DNA from: Arcobacter_B sp049472135
Lineage (GTDB): Bacteria > Campylobacterota > Campylobacteria > Campylobacterales > Arcobacteraceae
Direction: 5' to 3'
Assembly (NCBI RefSeq): GCF_049472135.1
Contig: NZ_JBMOVV010000009.1
Location: 1 to 64,000 of the forward strand
Length of the DNA stretch: 64,000 nucleotides
Below the pieces are notes generated by a model. The model was not told the origin of the DNA. It was given only the letters and a program-made list of their open reading frames with translations, and searched no databases. A program made the position numbers and the translations under genes. Positions 35,495-46,200 of this stretch are shown here, piece after piece. Each line of letters opens with the position of its first letter. Within the stretch, counting starts at the first letter, position 1.

Positions 35495-37444
35495 ATGAAA
35501 TACTACATATATGACTTGGAAACCTTCCCAAATATCTTTACTTGTGTTATGCAAAATGCTCAAACAAAAGAGCTTAGAGTTTTTGAGTTAAGCATAAGAC
35601 AAAATGATTTAGCAAAACTTCTAAAAACTTTAGAATGGCTAAGTAAAACTGATAAAATACTAGTAGGATACAATAACCTAAACTTTGATTACGCAGTACT
35701 TCAATACATCTATAAAAATGCTAAAAAGTATGAAATAAAAGAGCTTATTTATAAAACATTTCTTTTTGCTGATGATTTAATAAAAAACAACACCATATAT
35801 AAAGAAGACAAAGATTCTATAAAGATCAATCAACTTGACCTTATGAAAATACATAACTTTGATTATAAAGCAACAAGAGTTAGTCTAAAAGTTTTAGAAG
35901 TAAATATGTGCATGGACTCTATTGAAGATTTAAATTTTACTATTGGTGAAAACCTAAAAATAGATGAATTTGATAATCTTATCAAATATAATAAACATGA
36001 TGTTGAAGCAACCCTACTTTTTTTCAATCACTCCTTAGAAGCTATAGAGTTTAGAGAAAGTTTAAGTTCAAAATATAATGAGTACATGCTTAACTACAGT
36101 GATACAAAAATAGGTAAAAGATACTTTATACGAAATCTTGAAGAAAAACTTGGTAAAAACATCTGCTATATAAACGGCAAACCAAGACAAACTGTAAGAA
36201 ACTTTTTAAATTTTGGTGAGATTATATTTGATTATGTGAAGTTTGAGAGTTATGAGTTTCAAGCTCTTTTAAAATACCTAAAAAAACAGTACACAAACGA
36301 TATGTCAAAAGTCTTTTCAAATATCAAAAAAGAAGACTTAGAAGAGCTATCATCTTTTTGTACATTAAATGCCAAGAATGAAGCTTCCTCTTTACATCTT
36401 AACTATAAAGATTTCTTTTTTTACTTTGGGACTGGTGGACTTCATGGAAGTGTAGAGGGAAAGTTTTATGACCAAAGTGATGAATACTTAATCATAGATG
36501 TAGATGTTGCTAGTTACTATCCATCTATTGTAATACAAAATGGGCTTTATCCAGAACATCTAGGAGCTGAGTTTGTAGATATATACAAAGAAATAAGAGA
36601 TATGAGATTTTCATATAAAAAAGGAACTTCTCAAAACAAGATGTTAAAACTAGCTCTTAACTCAGCATATGGAGACACAAACAATAAATTTAGTCCATTT
36701 TATGACTATAAAATGACTCTAAGCATCACTCTAAACGGTCAACTAATGCTTTGTATGCTTGCTGAAAAACTTATGAGTATAGACTCTGTTTCACTAATAC
36801 AAGCAAATACAGATGGTCTTACTTTTAAAATAGACAAAAAAGATAAAGCCTTATACGAGAGCATTTCTAAAAACTGGCAAGAGTTTACAGGTTTAGAGTT
36901 AGAAGAGACTATTTATAAAAAACTATGGATTAGAGATGTAAACAACTATATAGCCCTAAAAGAAAAGGGTGAAGCAAAAAAAATAGGTGCTTATAAATAT
37001 GAACTTGCTTGGAATCAAAATCATTCATGCCTTGTGGTACAAAAAGCTGTTGAAGCTCATCTTTTAAAAGGTATTTCAATAGAAGAGTTTATACATAATC
37101 ATAGAAATAAATATGACTTTTTACTAAATACAAAAGCTACTAAAAACATTGACTTAGTACTTGAAAAAGTTTACTCCCTAGAAAAAACCTATATGAAACT
37201 GCCAAATACAATAAGATATTTTATAAGTAAAAATGGATTTCCTTTAAAAAAAATCCTTCCACCTCTAAATAATAATAGCGAGCCAAGAGTAATAGGAATA
37301 AATGTAGGTTATAAAATAGAACTTTGCAATAATATAAATGACTTTTCATATGAGTTTTTAGACTTTGATTTTTATATAAAAGAAGCCTATAAACTAATAG
37401 AGCCTTTCAAACAAAAACAAGAATCACTTTTTGATTTTAACTAA
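35495..37444 (+). CDS. Orphan phage-type family B DNA polymerase
   Basis: 649-residue polymerase with a proofreading domain. Exonuclease motifs are Exo I YDLETFPN (D7, E9), Exo II YNNLNFD (59-65, D65) and Exo III YNKHD (165-169). Polymerase motifs are FGTGGLHGS (311-319), motif A DVDVASYYPSI (335-345), motif B KLALNSAYGD (385-394) and motif C ANTDG (437-441). Motif C carries NTD rather than DTD, a form I associate with phage polymerases. There is no obvious terminal-protein region. Neighbours are ordinary chromosomal genes (rimK pair, unknown membrane protein) with no phage structural or replication genes. It is probably active by motif content; its role is unknown. Confidence 0.83.
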   Translation: MKYYIYDLETFPNIFTCVMQNAQTKELRVFELSIRQNDLAKLLKTLEWLSKTDKILVGYNNLNFDYAVLQYIYKNAKKYEIKELIYKTFLFADDLIKNNTIYKEDKDSIKINQLDLMKIHNFDYKATRVSLKVLEVNMCMDSIEDLNFTIGENLKIDEFDNLIKYNKHDVEATLLFFNHSLEAIEFRESLSSKYNEYMLNYSDTKIGKRYFIRNLEEKLGKNICYINGKPRQTVRNFLNFGEIIFDYVKFESYEFQALLKYLKKQYTNDMSKVFSNIKKEDLEELSSFCTLNAKNEASSLHLNYKDFFFYFGTGGLHGSVEGKFYDQSDEYLIIDVDVASYYPSIVIQNGLYPEHLGAEFVDIYKEIRDMRFSYKKGTSQNKMLKLALNSAYGDTNNKFSPFYDYKMTLSITLNGQLMLCMLAEKLMSIDSVSLIQANTDGLTFKIDKKDKALYESISKNWQEFTGLELEETIYKKLWIRDVNNYIALKEKGEAKKIGAYKYELAWNQNHSCLVVQKAVEAHLLKGISIEEFIHNHRNKYDFLLNTKATKNIDLVLEKVYSLEKTYMKLPNTIRYFISKNGFPLKKILPPLNNNSEPRVIGINVGYKIELCNNINDFSYEFLDFDFYIKEAYKLIEPFKQKQESLFDFN

Positions 37445-37508
37445 TAATTTTATTATTTTTAATAATCATATGATATTATAACAGTTAATATTACACACAA
37501 GGTTCAAA

Positions 37509-38735
37509 ATGACAAATGAGTTTTATTCTTCAAGGGCTTTTTCTCTTCCAAGGCGTTTTTTCACAAAGAATTTTTCTAAATTAAAAGAATTTAATGACAA
37601 AAAACTATTACATGAAATATTTGATAATAATAGATATGTAAAAAGAGAAAGACTTCTTACATTCTCACTAGGAGAAATAGAACTTAGATTATTTGATAAA
37701 AATATCATATTAGAACACAAAGTATTAGTTCATTCTTCTGATAATATAGTAGTTATTGCAAACATCAAATCAAAAGAGGCTTTAACTCTTAATGAAATAG
37801 AAAAGATAAGAGATAACTGGATTCCAAAAGAGAGTATATTTTCATATGGTGAAAATCCTTTAAATATACGAGATATTTTAAACTATGGACTATTTTTATT
37901 TTTAGCAAAATTAGAAAATAAGAATTTGAGTATTGAAGAGTTTTTAAAACTTGAAGAGTTAAAAAAATATGAATATGAAGATAAAGATATTCAAACTATT
38001 GAAAAAATATATAAATACTTTTCTATAAAAAAAGACTACTTTTATATTCCTTCTATGTATGGAACAAGTTTTTTAATAAACAACGACAACTGGGATAAGT
38101 TAAACATATCAAATCAAAAAACTTTAGATGAAAATACAAAACTATTTTTAAATAGGAACTATACTTTTTTATCTCACAATGAAAATAGTATTTACTACTG
38201 CTATTGTGTTTCATTTTTCAATCTTTTAAAACATCTAAAAAATAGAATAGGAAGTGAAACATCACTTATGTTAGATGATATAGCCTCAACTTCAAAGAGT
38301 GACTATCCTGAACTTTTAGAAAGAAGTTCTCACTTACAAAGAGAGCTTACAGTTAATTATGATGAGTTTAACAATATAAATATTTGGCATAATGAACATC
38401 TTCTTAAACTATCAAAAAATATTAGAGCTGAGAGTGGATGGAATTTAGCTAAAGAGTTTGAAGAAAATCATAATAAACTAAAAGACTTTATAGAATTAAC
38501 AACAGAGATGTCAAAAGGTAAATTCCAATCATTTATGGATACAATCTCACTACTTATTGGTATTTTAGGTATTTTTGCATTCTTCGATTTAGTTCAGGTT
38601 CTAAACTCTGAACCATACAAAGATATACACTGGTTAGTTTCATTTACTATAATTATTATTTTACTTCCAATCTTCTTGATTTTTATGGCAAAAAAATCTA
38701 ACGCCTTTATGAGATTTATAAATAAATTTTTATAA
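37509..38735 (+). CDS. Hypothetical protein with two C-terminal TM helices
   Basis: 408 residues: a long charged soluble part (about 1-345) and two TM helices at about 347-367 and 376-396 separated by a short loop, ending in a basic tail. This topology is reminiscent of CorA-type or effector membrane proteins, but the GMN motif is absent and I do not recognise a family. A perfect stem-loop terminator follows. It lies 64 bases after the polymerase gene. Confidence 0.65.
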   Translation: MTNEFYSSRAFSLPRRFFTKNFSKLKEFNDKKLLHEIFDNNRYVKRERLLTFSLGEIELRLFDKNIILEHKVLVHSSDNIVVIANIKSKEALTLNEIEKIRDNWIPKESIFSYGENPLNIRDILNYGLFLFLAKLENKNLSIEEFLKLEELKKYEYEDKDIQTIEKIYKYFSIKKDYFYIPSMYGTSFLINNDNWDKLNISNQKTLDENTKLFLNRNYTFLSHNENSIYYCYCVSFFNLLKHLKNRIGSETSLMLDDIASTSKSDYPELLERSSHLQRELTVNYDEFNNINIWHNEHLLKLSKNIRAESGWNLAKEFEENHNKLKDFIELTTEMSKGKFQSFMDTISLLIGILGIFAFFDLVQVLNSEPYKDIHWLVSFTIIIILLPIFLIFMAKKSNAFMRFINKFL

Positions 38736-38737
38736 AT

Positions 38738-38769
38738 AATTAGCTTGGTAAATAAAAACCAAGCTAATT
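38738..38769 (+). terminator. Rho-independent terminator
   Basis: An 11-base perfect stem AATTAGCTTGG/CCAAGCTAATT (38738-38748 with 38759-38769) with an A-rich loop is followed by TATCTTCTTTA. It ends the transcript of the unknown membrane protein before the GDSL gene. Confidence 0.75.
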
Positions 38770-38814
38770 TATCTTCTTTATATTCGGTTAACAAACTTTT
38801 GATAACATAGCAAC

Positions 38815-39423
38815 ATGAAAAAGATAATTTTTATCCTATGTATAATTACACTACAAATTTTAACAGCAAATTCAAATACTAAAACTATCCTGTTTTTAGG
38901 AGATTCACTAACTGAGGGCTTAGGAGTATCAAAAAATCAAGCCTATCCAAACTTAGTACAAGAACTAGCAAAAAATGAACTAAACAAAAATATCAAAGTT
39001 ATAAATGGTGGAGTTTCTGGCTCAACTACAAGTGATGCAATATCAAGACTAAAATGGTACCTAAAAAGAAAGCCTGATATAGTTTTTGTAGCTCTTGGGG
39101 CAAATGATGGACTTAGAGGTTTAAACCTTACTCAAAGTCAAAAGAACCTAGAAGAGATTATAACTCATGCCAAAAAAGCAAATGCAAAAGTACTATTAGC
39201 TGGTATGTTAATCCCGCCTAACTATGGCCCTGCTTACTCAAAAGAGTTTGAGCAAATGTATCTAAAAATCAAAGAGAAATACCAGCTTAGATTTATGCCA
39301 TTTTTACTAAAAGATGTGGCAGGAGTTCAAGAACTAAACCAAGCAGATGGAATACATCCAAACCCAAAAGGTCATAAAATCATGGCAAAAGAAGTTTTCA
39401 AGTTTTTAAAGGAAGAGTTATAA
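38815..39423 (+). CDS. GDSL/SGNH esterase (TesA/arylesterase family)
   Basis: 202-residue periplasmic lipolytic enzyme. A signal peptide is at residues 1-18 (IIFILCIITLQILTANS). SGNH blocks: FLGDSLTEGLG (Ser nucleophile), GGVSGSTTSD, VFVALGANDGLRG and ADGIHPNPKGH (Asp/His). The stop shares a base with the next ATG. E. coli tesA also sits beside the ybbA/ybbP transporter genes, and the same grouping is seen here in one operon. Confidence 0.91.
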   Translation: MKKIIFILCIITLQILTANSNTKTILFLGDSLTEGLGVSKNQAYPNLVQELAKNELNKNIKVINGGVSGSTTSDAISRLKWYLKRKPDIVFVALGANDGLRGLNLTQSQKNLEEIITHAKKANAKVLLAGMLIPPNYGPAYSKEFEQMYLKIKEKYQLRFMPFLLKDVAGVQELNQADGIHPNPKGHKIMAKEVFKFLKEEL

Positions 39424-40085
39424 TGCTACAAATCAAATCACTTAAAAAATCATACACTCAAGGCGCACAAGAAGTAAAAATCTATGAGGATTTAAACTTT
39501 CATATGAAAAAAGCTTCAAGAGTTGCTATCATGGGAAAATCAGGAAGTGGAAAATCAACCCTGCTTTCACTAATCTCAGGTATTATCAAACCAACATCAG
39601 GTGATATCTTACTTGATGGTGTTTCATACAAAGATATGAAAGAAGAGCAGATAAATGACTTTAGAGCTTCAAATATAGGCTTTGTATTTCAAAACTTTCA
39701 TCTTGTTTCATACTTAAATGCCTTAGAAAATGTAATGCTTCCTGCAAAAGTATGTGGTATAAAAAATCCAAAAGAAAAAGCAGTTGAACTTCTACAAAGT
39801 GTAGGCTTAGGACATAGACTTGATCACTTACCATCAGAACTAAGTGGTGGAGAGAAACAAAGAGTAGCAATAGCAAGAGCTTTGATACATAATCCAAAGA
39901 TAATTCTAGCAGATGAACCAAGTGGAAACTTAGATGAAGAAACAGGAATAGCTGTGATGGATAAGCTTTTTGAGTTAATCAAAAAAAACAATACAACTTT
40001 GATTTTAGTAACTCACTCAAAAGATGTAGCTGCTAGATGTGAAGAAACTTATTCACTAAATCATGGAAACTTAGAAAAATGTTAG
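39423..40085 (+). CDS. ABC transporter ATP-binding protein (YbbA/LolD-like)
   Basis: 220 residues. Walker A is MGKSGSGKSTLLSL, the Q-loop is GFVFQNFHL, the signature LSGGEKQRVAIARAL, Walker B IILADEPSGNLDEET, and the H-loop LILVTHSK. It belongs to the MacB/LolD/YbbA branch. It overlaps the permease gene by 7 bases. The substrate is likely a lipid or lipoprotein, by analogy only. Confidence 0.93.
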   Translation: MLQIKSLKKSYTQGAQEVKIYEDLNFHMKKASRVAIMGKSGSGKSTLLSLISGIIKPTSGDILLDGVSYKDMKEEQINDFRASNIGFVFQNFHLVSYLNALENVMLPAKVCGIKNPKEKAVELLQSVGLGHRLDHLPSELSGGEKQRVAIARALIHNPKIILADEPSGNLDEETGIAVMDKLFELIKKNNTTLILVTHSKDVAARCEETYSLNHGNLEKC

Positions 40086-42547
40086 TAGCCGAGCTAGTTT
40101 CAAAAGCCCTTAAAAGGTCAAAATCCTTTAGTCTTATTTTTATACTAAACTTTTGTTTGGCTATTGCTTCACTATCTTACTTGCAATTTTTTAAAGGAAG
40201 TATCGATACTTCACTTGATACAAAAGCCAAAAGTTTACTTGGAGCTGATTTAGTAGTAAACTCTAGATTTCCAATAAGTGATAAACAAAAAGAACAAGTA
40301 AAAAACCTACTTCCTCAAATCAAAAGTTTTGATGAAGGTATCTCAACAGTAAGTATGGTGGCTTCAGAAAAAAGAGCTAGACTTATGGAGCTTGTGCAAA
40401 TAAATAAAGGTTTTCCATATTATGGTGGTTTAGTTTTCAATGACAGCTCAACTTATCCAAAAGAGCAAGCCCTACCAAAAGAGAATGAAGTTTGGGTATA
40501 TCAAGAAGTTTTAGATTTACTAGGACTTAGTCTTGGAAGCACTCTTAAAATAGGAAGTAAAAACTATACTATTGTAAAAGTCATAAAAGAAGATAGTCTT
40601 AAAAACATAAGTTTTAGTGGCTTTATGCCAAAAGTATATCTAAGTGCTAAAGGTCTTGAAAGAAGTGAACTTCTAAAGTTTGGCTCTACTGCTAGATATA
40701 AACTAAACTATCTTTTTGAGCAAAACCTAAGTAATGATAAACTTGAAGAGATAGAAGAACAAATAGAAGCAAAACTTGATAGAAGTCTTAGAGTTCTATC
40801 TCCAAATGATGGAAGAGATAGACTAATAGCCGTTCTTAGCTTCTTGACAAACTTCTTATCACTTGTATCTTTGATTTCATTTTTTTTAGGACTTGTGGGA
40901 CTTATATATCTATACTCAGGCTTTTTGAAAAAACATGAAAAAGATATTACAGTTCTAAATGATATTGGAGTTAGTAAAAAAAACCTTATCATGACTTACT
41001 TAACTCATCTTTTTGTACTTATATCAATAGCCACTGTTCTAGTTTTTGCTTTTATCACAGCATCTTCTCAGTTCATAGGACCATTTGTTCAAAAGTATAT
41101 TGATTTTAGTTTTGATTTTAGTCTTGATTATATGTTTTTTGTGAAGTCTGCTGTGGTGCTTTTTGCTTTAAGTTTGTCTATTGGGCTTCCTTTGATACTA
41201 CCACTTGTACAAAGACAAAAAAGAAAACTATCAAGAGTTATCATAAGTTTTACTCCTTTTACTGTGTTTTTACTTGTGCTTTCACACTTTGTAACGCCAG
41301 CTCGGAATATAGGATTTTTCTTTGCTTTAAGTGTACTTGTAATCATCGCCCTACTTTTTGCTATAGGTTCTTTTGTATTAAAAAGATTTGATTTTTCAGG
41401 ACACCTTGATAACCTAGCTTTATCACTGGCTCTAAAAAACATCACAAGGCAAAAAAGAACTTCACTTACGCTATTTAGTGCCATACTTTTATGTACTGCA
41501 TTTTTTAGTTTGATACCGCAAGTTGGAAGTTCTTTATCAAATGTCTTATCAAAAAGTGTAGAAGAAAGACCTAGATTTTTTGTAGTTGATGCAAAAGAAG
41601 AGCAACTATCAGATATAAGTAAAGAAGTTGAAAAACTAGGAGCAAAACTAGAAAATATAGCCCCAATGATTCGAGCAAGGGTTCTTAAAATAAATGGTAA
41701 AGAACAATCACAAGAAGGCCAAAACGCAAGAAACTCAGCTGTAAACCTTTCATATAGAAGTGATTTGAAAACAACTGAGCAAATACTAGAAGGAAGAGAA
41801 TTTAGTGGAGTTTATAACTCAGCTGATTTCTCAAAACCTATTGAGTTAAGTGTTGAGAAAAGATATGCAAAAAGAAGAGGTATAAGCTTAGGAGATACTG
41901 TAGTATTTGATGTCTTAGGACTTGAAGTAGTTTCTAAAGTAGTAAATATAAGGTCAGTTAAATGGACAGAGTTTACTCCAAACTTTTTCTTACTACTACA
42001 AGAAGGAGCTATAAATGACGCTCCAAAAACTATGCTAGCAACTATTTCTACAGGTGACTATGACGCTTCAAAAATGCTACTAGCATTAACAGATAAGTTC
42101 CCTAGTCTTACTGTAATAGATGTGAAGAGTTTGTTTGAGTCATTTGCCACGGTGGTTGATGATGTTACAGCTATTACTGAAAAGATGAGTTTTTACTCTG
42201 TTGCTATTGGGCTTCTTATGAGTTTTATCATCATACAGTATCAAATGAACTTACAAAAAAATAATATCCTAAGACTAAAGATGATAGGTATAAAAAATAA
42301 GACTATCAAAAACTCATTTTTATTGGAGTTTGGTCTTATAGCAGTTAGTGCAAGTAGTATAGGTATCATACTTGGAAGTATTGGTTCTTACTTTATAAGT
42401 AGTTTGCTTTTTGAGTCGTATTGGGATTTTAGAGCTGATATACTAGTGCTTTATTTCTTACTAATACCAATACTTACTATTTTAGTTGTAAACTTTTTTA
42501 CATCTAAAATCATACATCAAAAAGAGAATGTACTTTTTGGAGAGTGA
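40079..42547 (+). CDS. FtsX-like ABC permease (YbbP family)
   Basis: 822-residue permease with two FtsX-type domains and several extra TM helices. One N-terminal TM is followed by a large periplasmic region (about 40-255). Clusters of TM helices are at about 260-440, then a second periplasmic domain (about 490-690), and three TM helices at the C-terminus. Size and layout match YbbP (about 800). With the GDSL esterase and ATPase it forms a tesA-ybbAP-like unit. Confidence 0.9.
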   Translation: MLVAELVSKALKRSKSFSLIFILNFCLAIASLSYLQFFKGSIDTSLDTKAKSLLGADLVVNSRFPISDKQKEQVKNLLPQIKSFDEGISTVSMVASEKRARLMELVQINKGFPYYGGLVFNDSSTYPKEQALPKENEVWVYQEVLDLLGLSLGSTLKIGSKNYTIVKVIKEDSLKNISFSGFMPKVYLSAKGLERSELLKFGSTARYKLNYLFEQNLSNDKLEEIEEQIEAKLDRSLRVLSPNDGRDRLIAVLSFLTNFLSLVSLISFFLGLVGLIYLYSGFLKKHEKDITVLNDIGVSKKNLIMTYLTHLFVLISIATVLVFAFITASSQFIGPFVQKYIDFSFDFSLDYMFFVKSAVVLFALSLSIGLPLILPLVQRQKRKLSRVIISFTPFTVFLLVLSHFVTPARNIGFFFALSVLVIIALLFAIGSFVLKRFDFSGHLDNLALSLALKNITRQKRTSLTLFSAILLCTAFFSLIPQVGSSLSNVLSKSVEERPRFFVVDAKEEQLSDISKEVEKLGAKLENIAPMIRARVLKINGKEQSQEGQNARNSAVNLSYRSDLKTTEQILEGREFSGVYNSADFSKPIELSVEKRYAKRRGISLGDTVVFDVLGLEVVSKVVNIRSVKWTEFTPNFFLLLQEGAINDAPKTMLATISTGDYDASKMLLALTDKFPSLTVIDVKSLFESFATVVDDVTAITEKMSFYSVAIGLLMSFIIIQYQMNLQKNNILRLKMIGIKNKTIKNSFLLEFGLIAVSASSIGIILGSIGSYFISSLLFESYWDFRADILVLYFLLIPILTILVVNFFTSKIIHQKENVLFGE

Positions 42548-42564
42548 TTAGACTTTTTAAAATT

Positions 42565-42593
42565 TAAGACTTAAAAGAAAAACTTTTAGGTCT
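42565..42593. terminator. Bidirectional terminator between ybbP-like and tetR genes
   Basis: A 12-base stem (42565-42576 with 42582-42593, one G-T pair) and AAAAA loop is followed by CTCTTTTTTATT on the plus strand. It sits between convergent genes. Confidence 0.75.
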
Positions 42594-42610
42594 TCTCTTT
42601 TTTATTAAAA

Positions 42611-43210
42611 TTACTTATTGTTCTTTATTTCTATCAACTCTAAAAAGTTTTCTAAGTATTGTTCTATTGAAGTTATTGTTATTTGAATATTTGATTTTGA
42701 AAATGATAGACAAAAATAGCCGATAAGAGAACTTAAAATACTATCTATAAATTTTATAGAGTCTTCTTTTATTTTTTTATTTTCTATTGCTTCTTTTATT
42801 ATTTCTTCTAAAAACTCATAGTTTTGTTTATACCATTTATCTTGAAAAAACATAAAAGCACAATTTGAACTATAGTAAGAAACTCCAATTAATTCTTTAA
42901 ATATTTTTCTGTATTCATTATATTTTTCTTCATATGAACTTAGCGCTAAGATTTTGATTTTTTCTTCAAAACTATTAGCTTTTGAAGCAAGATTCTTTAC
43001 TTCTAATAAATATTTTTTATGAAGTATATTTGCTAGTTCGAGAACTATATCTTCTTTATTTTCAAAATACTCATAAATTGTACCTTTCCCTATATTTGCT
43101 TCTTTTGCTAAAGCTGAAATAGTAAGCTCTTTTATACCTTCTTGCAAGATTATACTCTTGCAAGAAAGGGCTATATATTCTCTTTTTTGATGTTTTGAAA
43201 ACTTTGCCAT
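42611..43210 (-). CDS. TetR family transcriptional regulator
   Basis: 199 residues. The N-terminal helix-turn-helix reads LTISALAKEANIGKGTIYEYF and the rest is a helical ligand/dimer domain. It is the last gene of the efflux operon, one base after the RND gene. Repression of the operon is likely but its binding site is not visible; the palindromes upstream fit the MarR protein better. Confidence 0.9.
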   Translation of the reverse strand: MAKFSKHQKREYIALSCKSIILQEGIKELTISALAKEANIGKGTIYEYFENKEDIVLELANILHKKYLLEVKNLASKANSFEEKIKILALSSYEEKYNEYRKIFKELIGVSYYSSNCAFMFFQDKWYKQNYEFLEEIIKEAIENKKIKEDSIKFIDSILSSLIGYFCLSFSKSNIQITITSIEQYLENFLELIEIKNNK

Positions 43211-43211
43211 T

Positions 43212-46200
43212 TTAGTTTTTACTCTTACTTAATTTTGAAACTAAGATATAAAATAATGGAATAAATATAATAGCTAAGAAAGTAGCTGCTAACATTCCAC
43301 CAATTACTCCTGTACCAAGAGAGTGTCTACTTGCTGCTCCTGCTCCACTACTTAAAGCTAAAGGAACAACACCTAATGTAAAGGCTAAAGAAGTCATAAT
43401 AATAGGTCTTAATCTTATCTTAGCAGCTTCTACTGCTGCTTCTACTAATCCTAATCCTTCTTTTTGTTTTTGAAGAGCAAACTCTACAATCAAAATAGCA
43501 TTTTTAGCAGCAAGTCCTGCTAAAACCAAAAGTCCAACTTGGAAATAAATATCATTTTCAAGACCTCTTAAATGTGTAGCTACAATAGCACCAAAAATAG
43601 CAAAAGGTACAGCAAGTAGTACAGAAATAGGTAATAACCATCTTCCATATTGAGCAGCTAATATTAAAAATAATAAAACAATACCAAAGATAAATGCCTG
43701 AGCACTACTACTTGAGATTTGTTTTTCTTGATATGCTGTACCAACCCAACTAATTGTATATCCTTGAGGAAGAACTTCTTTTGCAACTTCTTCTATTGCA
43801 TTTAAAGCATCACCTGAACTATATCCAAGTGCAGGTTGTCCAGAAACTTTTGCTGCTTGAAAAAGATTAAACCTCTCTATAATATCTGCACCAACAATAG
43901 GTTTTACAGTTACTAAAGAACTAATAGGAACTAACTTCCCATCTTTTCCTTTCACTAATACAAACTTAAGGTCTTCTTCACCTTTTCTATAATCTGCTTT
44001 TGCTTGAAGATTTACTTTATATGTTCTTCCATATAAGTTAAAATCATTTACATAATAACTTCCAAAAGTAGTACTTAAAGTATTGTAAATATCATCAACT
44101 CTAACCCCTTTTGCTTTAGCTTTTTTTGTATCAACTAAAATTCTATATTGAGGAATGTTTGGATTCAAAGAAGTTCTAACACCTTGTAGCTCTTTTCTTT
44201 GATTTGCTTTTGCAACTATTTGATTTACATATTTACTTAAGTCTTCTACTTTTCCACCACTTCTATCTTGTACATACATCTCAAATCCACCTGAGATACT
44301 CATACCCATAATTGGAGGAGGTAATACCCCAAAAGTAAATCCATCTGATGTTGCCATAAGTTCTTTATTAAACTTTTGATTAATCACACTTGCATGCTGC
44401 GATAAATCAGGTCTTTCATCCCAATCACTAAGCTTAATAATAGTAGCAGCTGCATGTGTTCTTTGACCAAATGTAACTAAATCTAATCCTGCTAAAGAAA
44501 CAACATCTTCTACGTTTTCATCTTTCATTACAATTTGATTTATCTCATTTGTTAAATTTTCCGTTCTACTTAAAGAAGACCCCGGTGGGTTATAACTAAA
44601 TAAGAAAATTGTTCCTTGATCTTCTTGAGGAACTAATCCAGTTTTTAGATCTTTCATCATATCGTATGACACAAAAATCAAACCACCAAAAAGTAAAATA
44701 CTTAAAATAGAGTATCTAATAGTTTTTTGTACTAAATAAGAGTATTTTTCAGTAGCTTTATCAAACATTTTATTAAACCAAGCAAAGAAACCTCTTGGTT
44801 TTTGATGATTATCTTTTAACATAATTGCACATAATGAAGGAGTTAAAGTTAAAGCAACAAATCCTGATATGGCAATAGAAACGACAATTGTAATAGCAAA
44901 CTGTCTATACATTTCTCCACTTAATCCACCCATAAAAGCAACAGGAATAAATACAGAAGATAAAACTAACACAATAGCAATTAATGCACTTGATACTTCT
45001 CTCATTGCTTTAAAAGAAGCCTCTTTAGCACTCATTCCTTCACTCATATGTCTTTCTACATTCTCAATAACAATAATTGCATCATCAACAACAATACCAA
45101 TTGCTAATACAAGACCAAATAAAGTAAGTAAATTTATACTAAATCCTAAAGCATACATACCAGCAAAAGCACCAATAATAGATACAGGTACTGCAAGTAC
45201 AGGAATTAATGTTGCTCTCCAATTTTGTAAAAATAAGAAGATAATAGCAATAACTAAAATAATAGCTTCTAAGAAAGTTTTAGCAACTTCTTTAATAGAT
45301 ATCTCAACAAAGTCTGTACTATCATAAGGTATTTTATATTCTAATCCAGCAGGAAAAGTTTTGCTTGCATCTTCTAATACTTTTTCAACTGCTTGTGCTG
45401 TTTCTAAAGCATTTGCTCCACTTTGTAAAAATATTCCAATAGGAATAGCAGGAGAGTTATTTAATTTAGTAGTCATATTATAACTTTGTGCACCCAACTC
45501 TATAGTTGCTACATCTTTAAGTGTTAATGCACTACCATCTTCATTTGCTCTAATTATAATATTTCCAAACTCTTCAGGAGAACTCATTCTCTCTTGTGTT
45601 TGAAGTGTATAAGTAAACATTTGTTTATTTATTATTGGCTCAGATGCAAATTTACCTGCTGCATATTGAGCATTTTGCTCTTTTATTGCATCAATAAGCT
45701 CAACAGTTGTAAGCTTTTGTTTAGCAAGTTTTGCAGGATCAATCCATACTCTAATAGAATAATCTTTTGCACCAAATATTGTAGCATCACCTACACCATT
45801 TATTCTTTTTAAATCATCTACAATATTAATTAAAGCATAATTTGACAAATATTTTATATCATGGGCATTTGACGGTGAATGTAACATAATTACTTGTAAT
45901 AAACTAGGAGACCTTTCTTGTACATTTACTCCTTGTCTTTGTACTTGTTCAGGTAACTTTGATAAAGCTGTTTGAACTCTATTATTTACATCAATTTTTG
46001 CATCATTAGGGTTAGTTCCAACTTCAAAAAATACATTGATACTAACTGTACCATTATCAGAAGCTACAGAGTTCATATAAATCATACTATTTGCACCATT
46101 TATTTTCTCTTCAATTGGTGCAGCAACAGTTTTTGCAATAGTCTCTGCACTAGCTCCTGGATAAGCAGCAGATACAATAATCTGTGGCGGAATAACTCTT

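Noticed and set aside
35495..38735. A prophage around the DNA polymerase gene
   Set aside because: No integrase, terminase, capsid, tail or lysis gene, and no att-like repeat; both sides are ordinary chromosomal genes.
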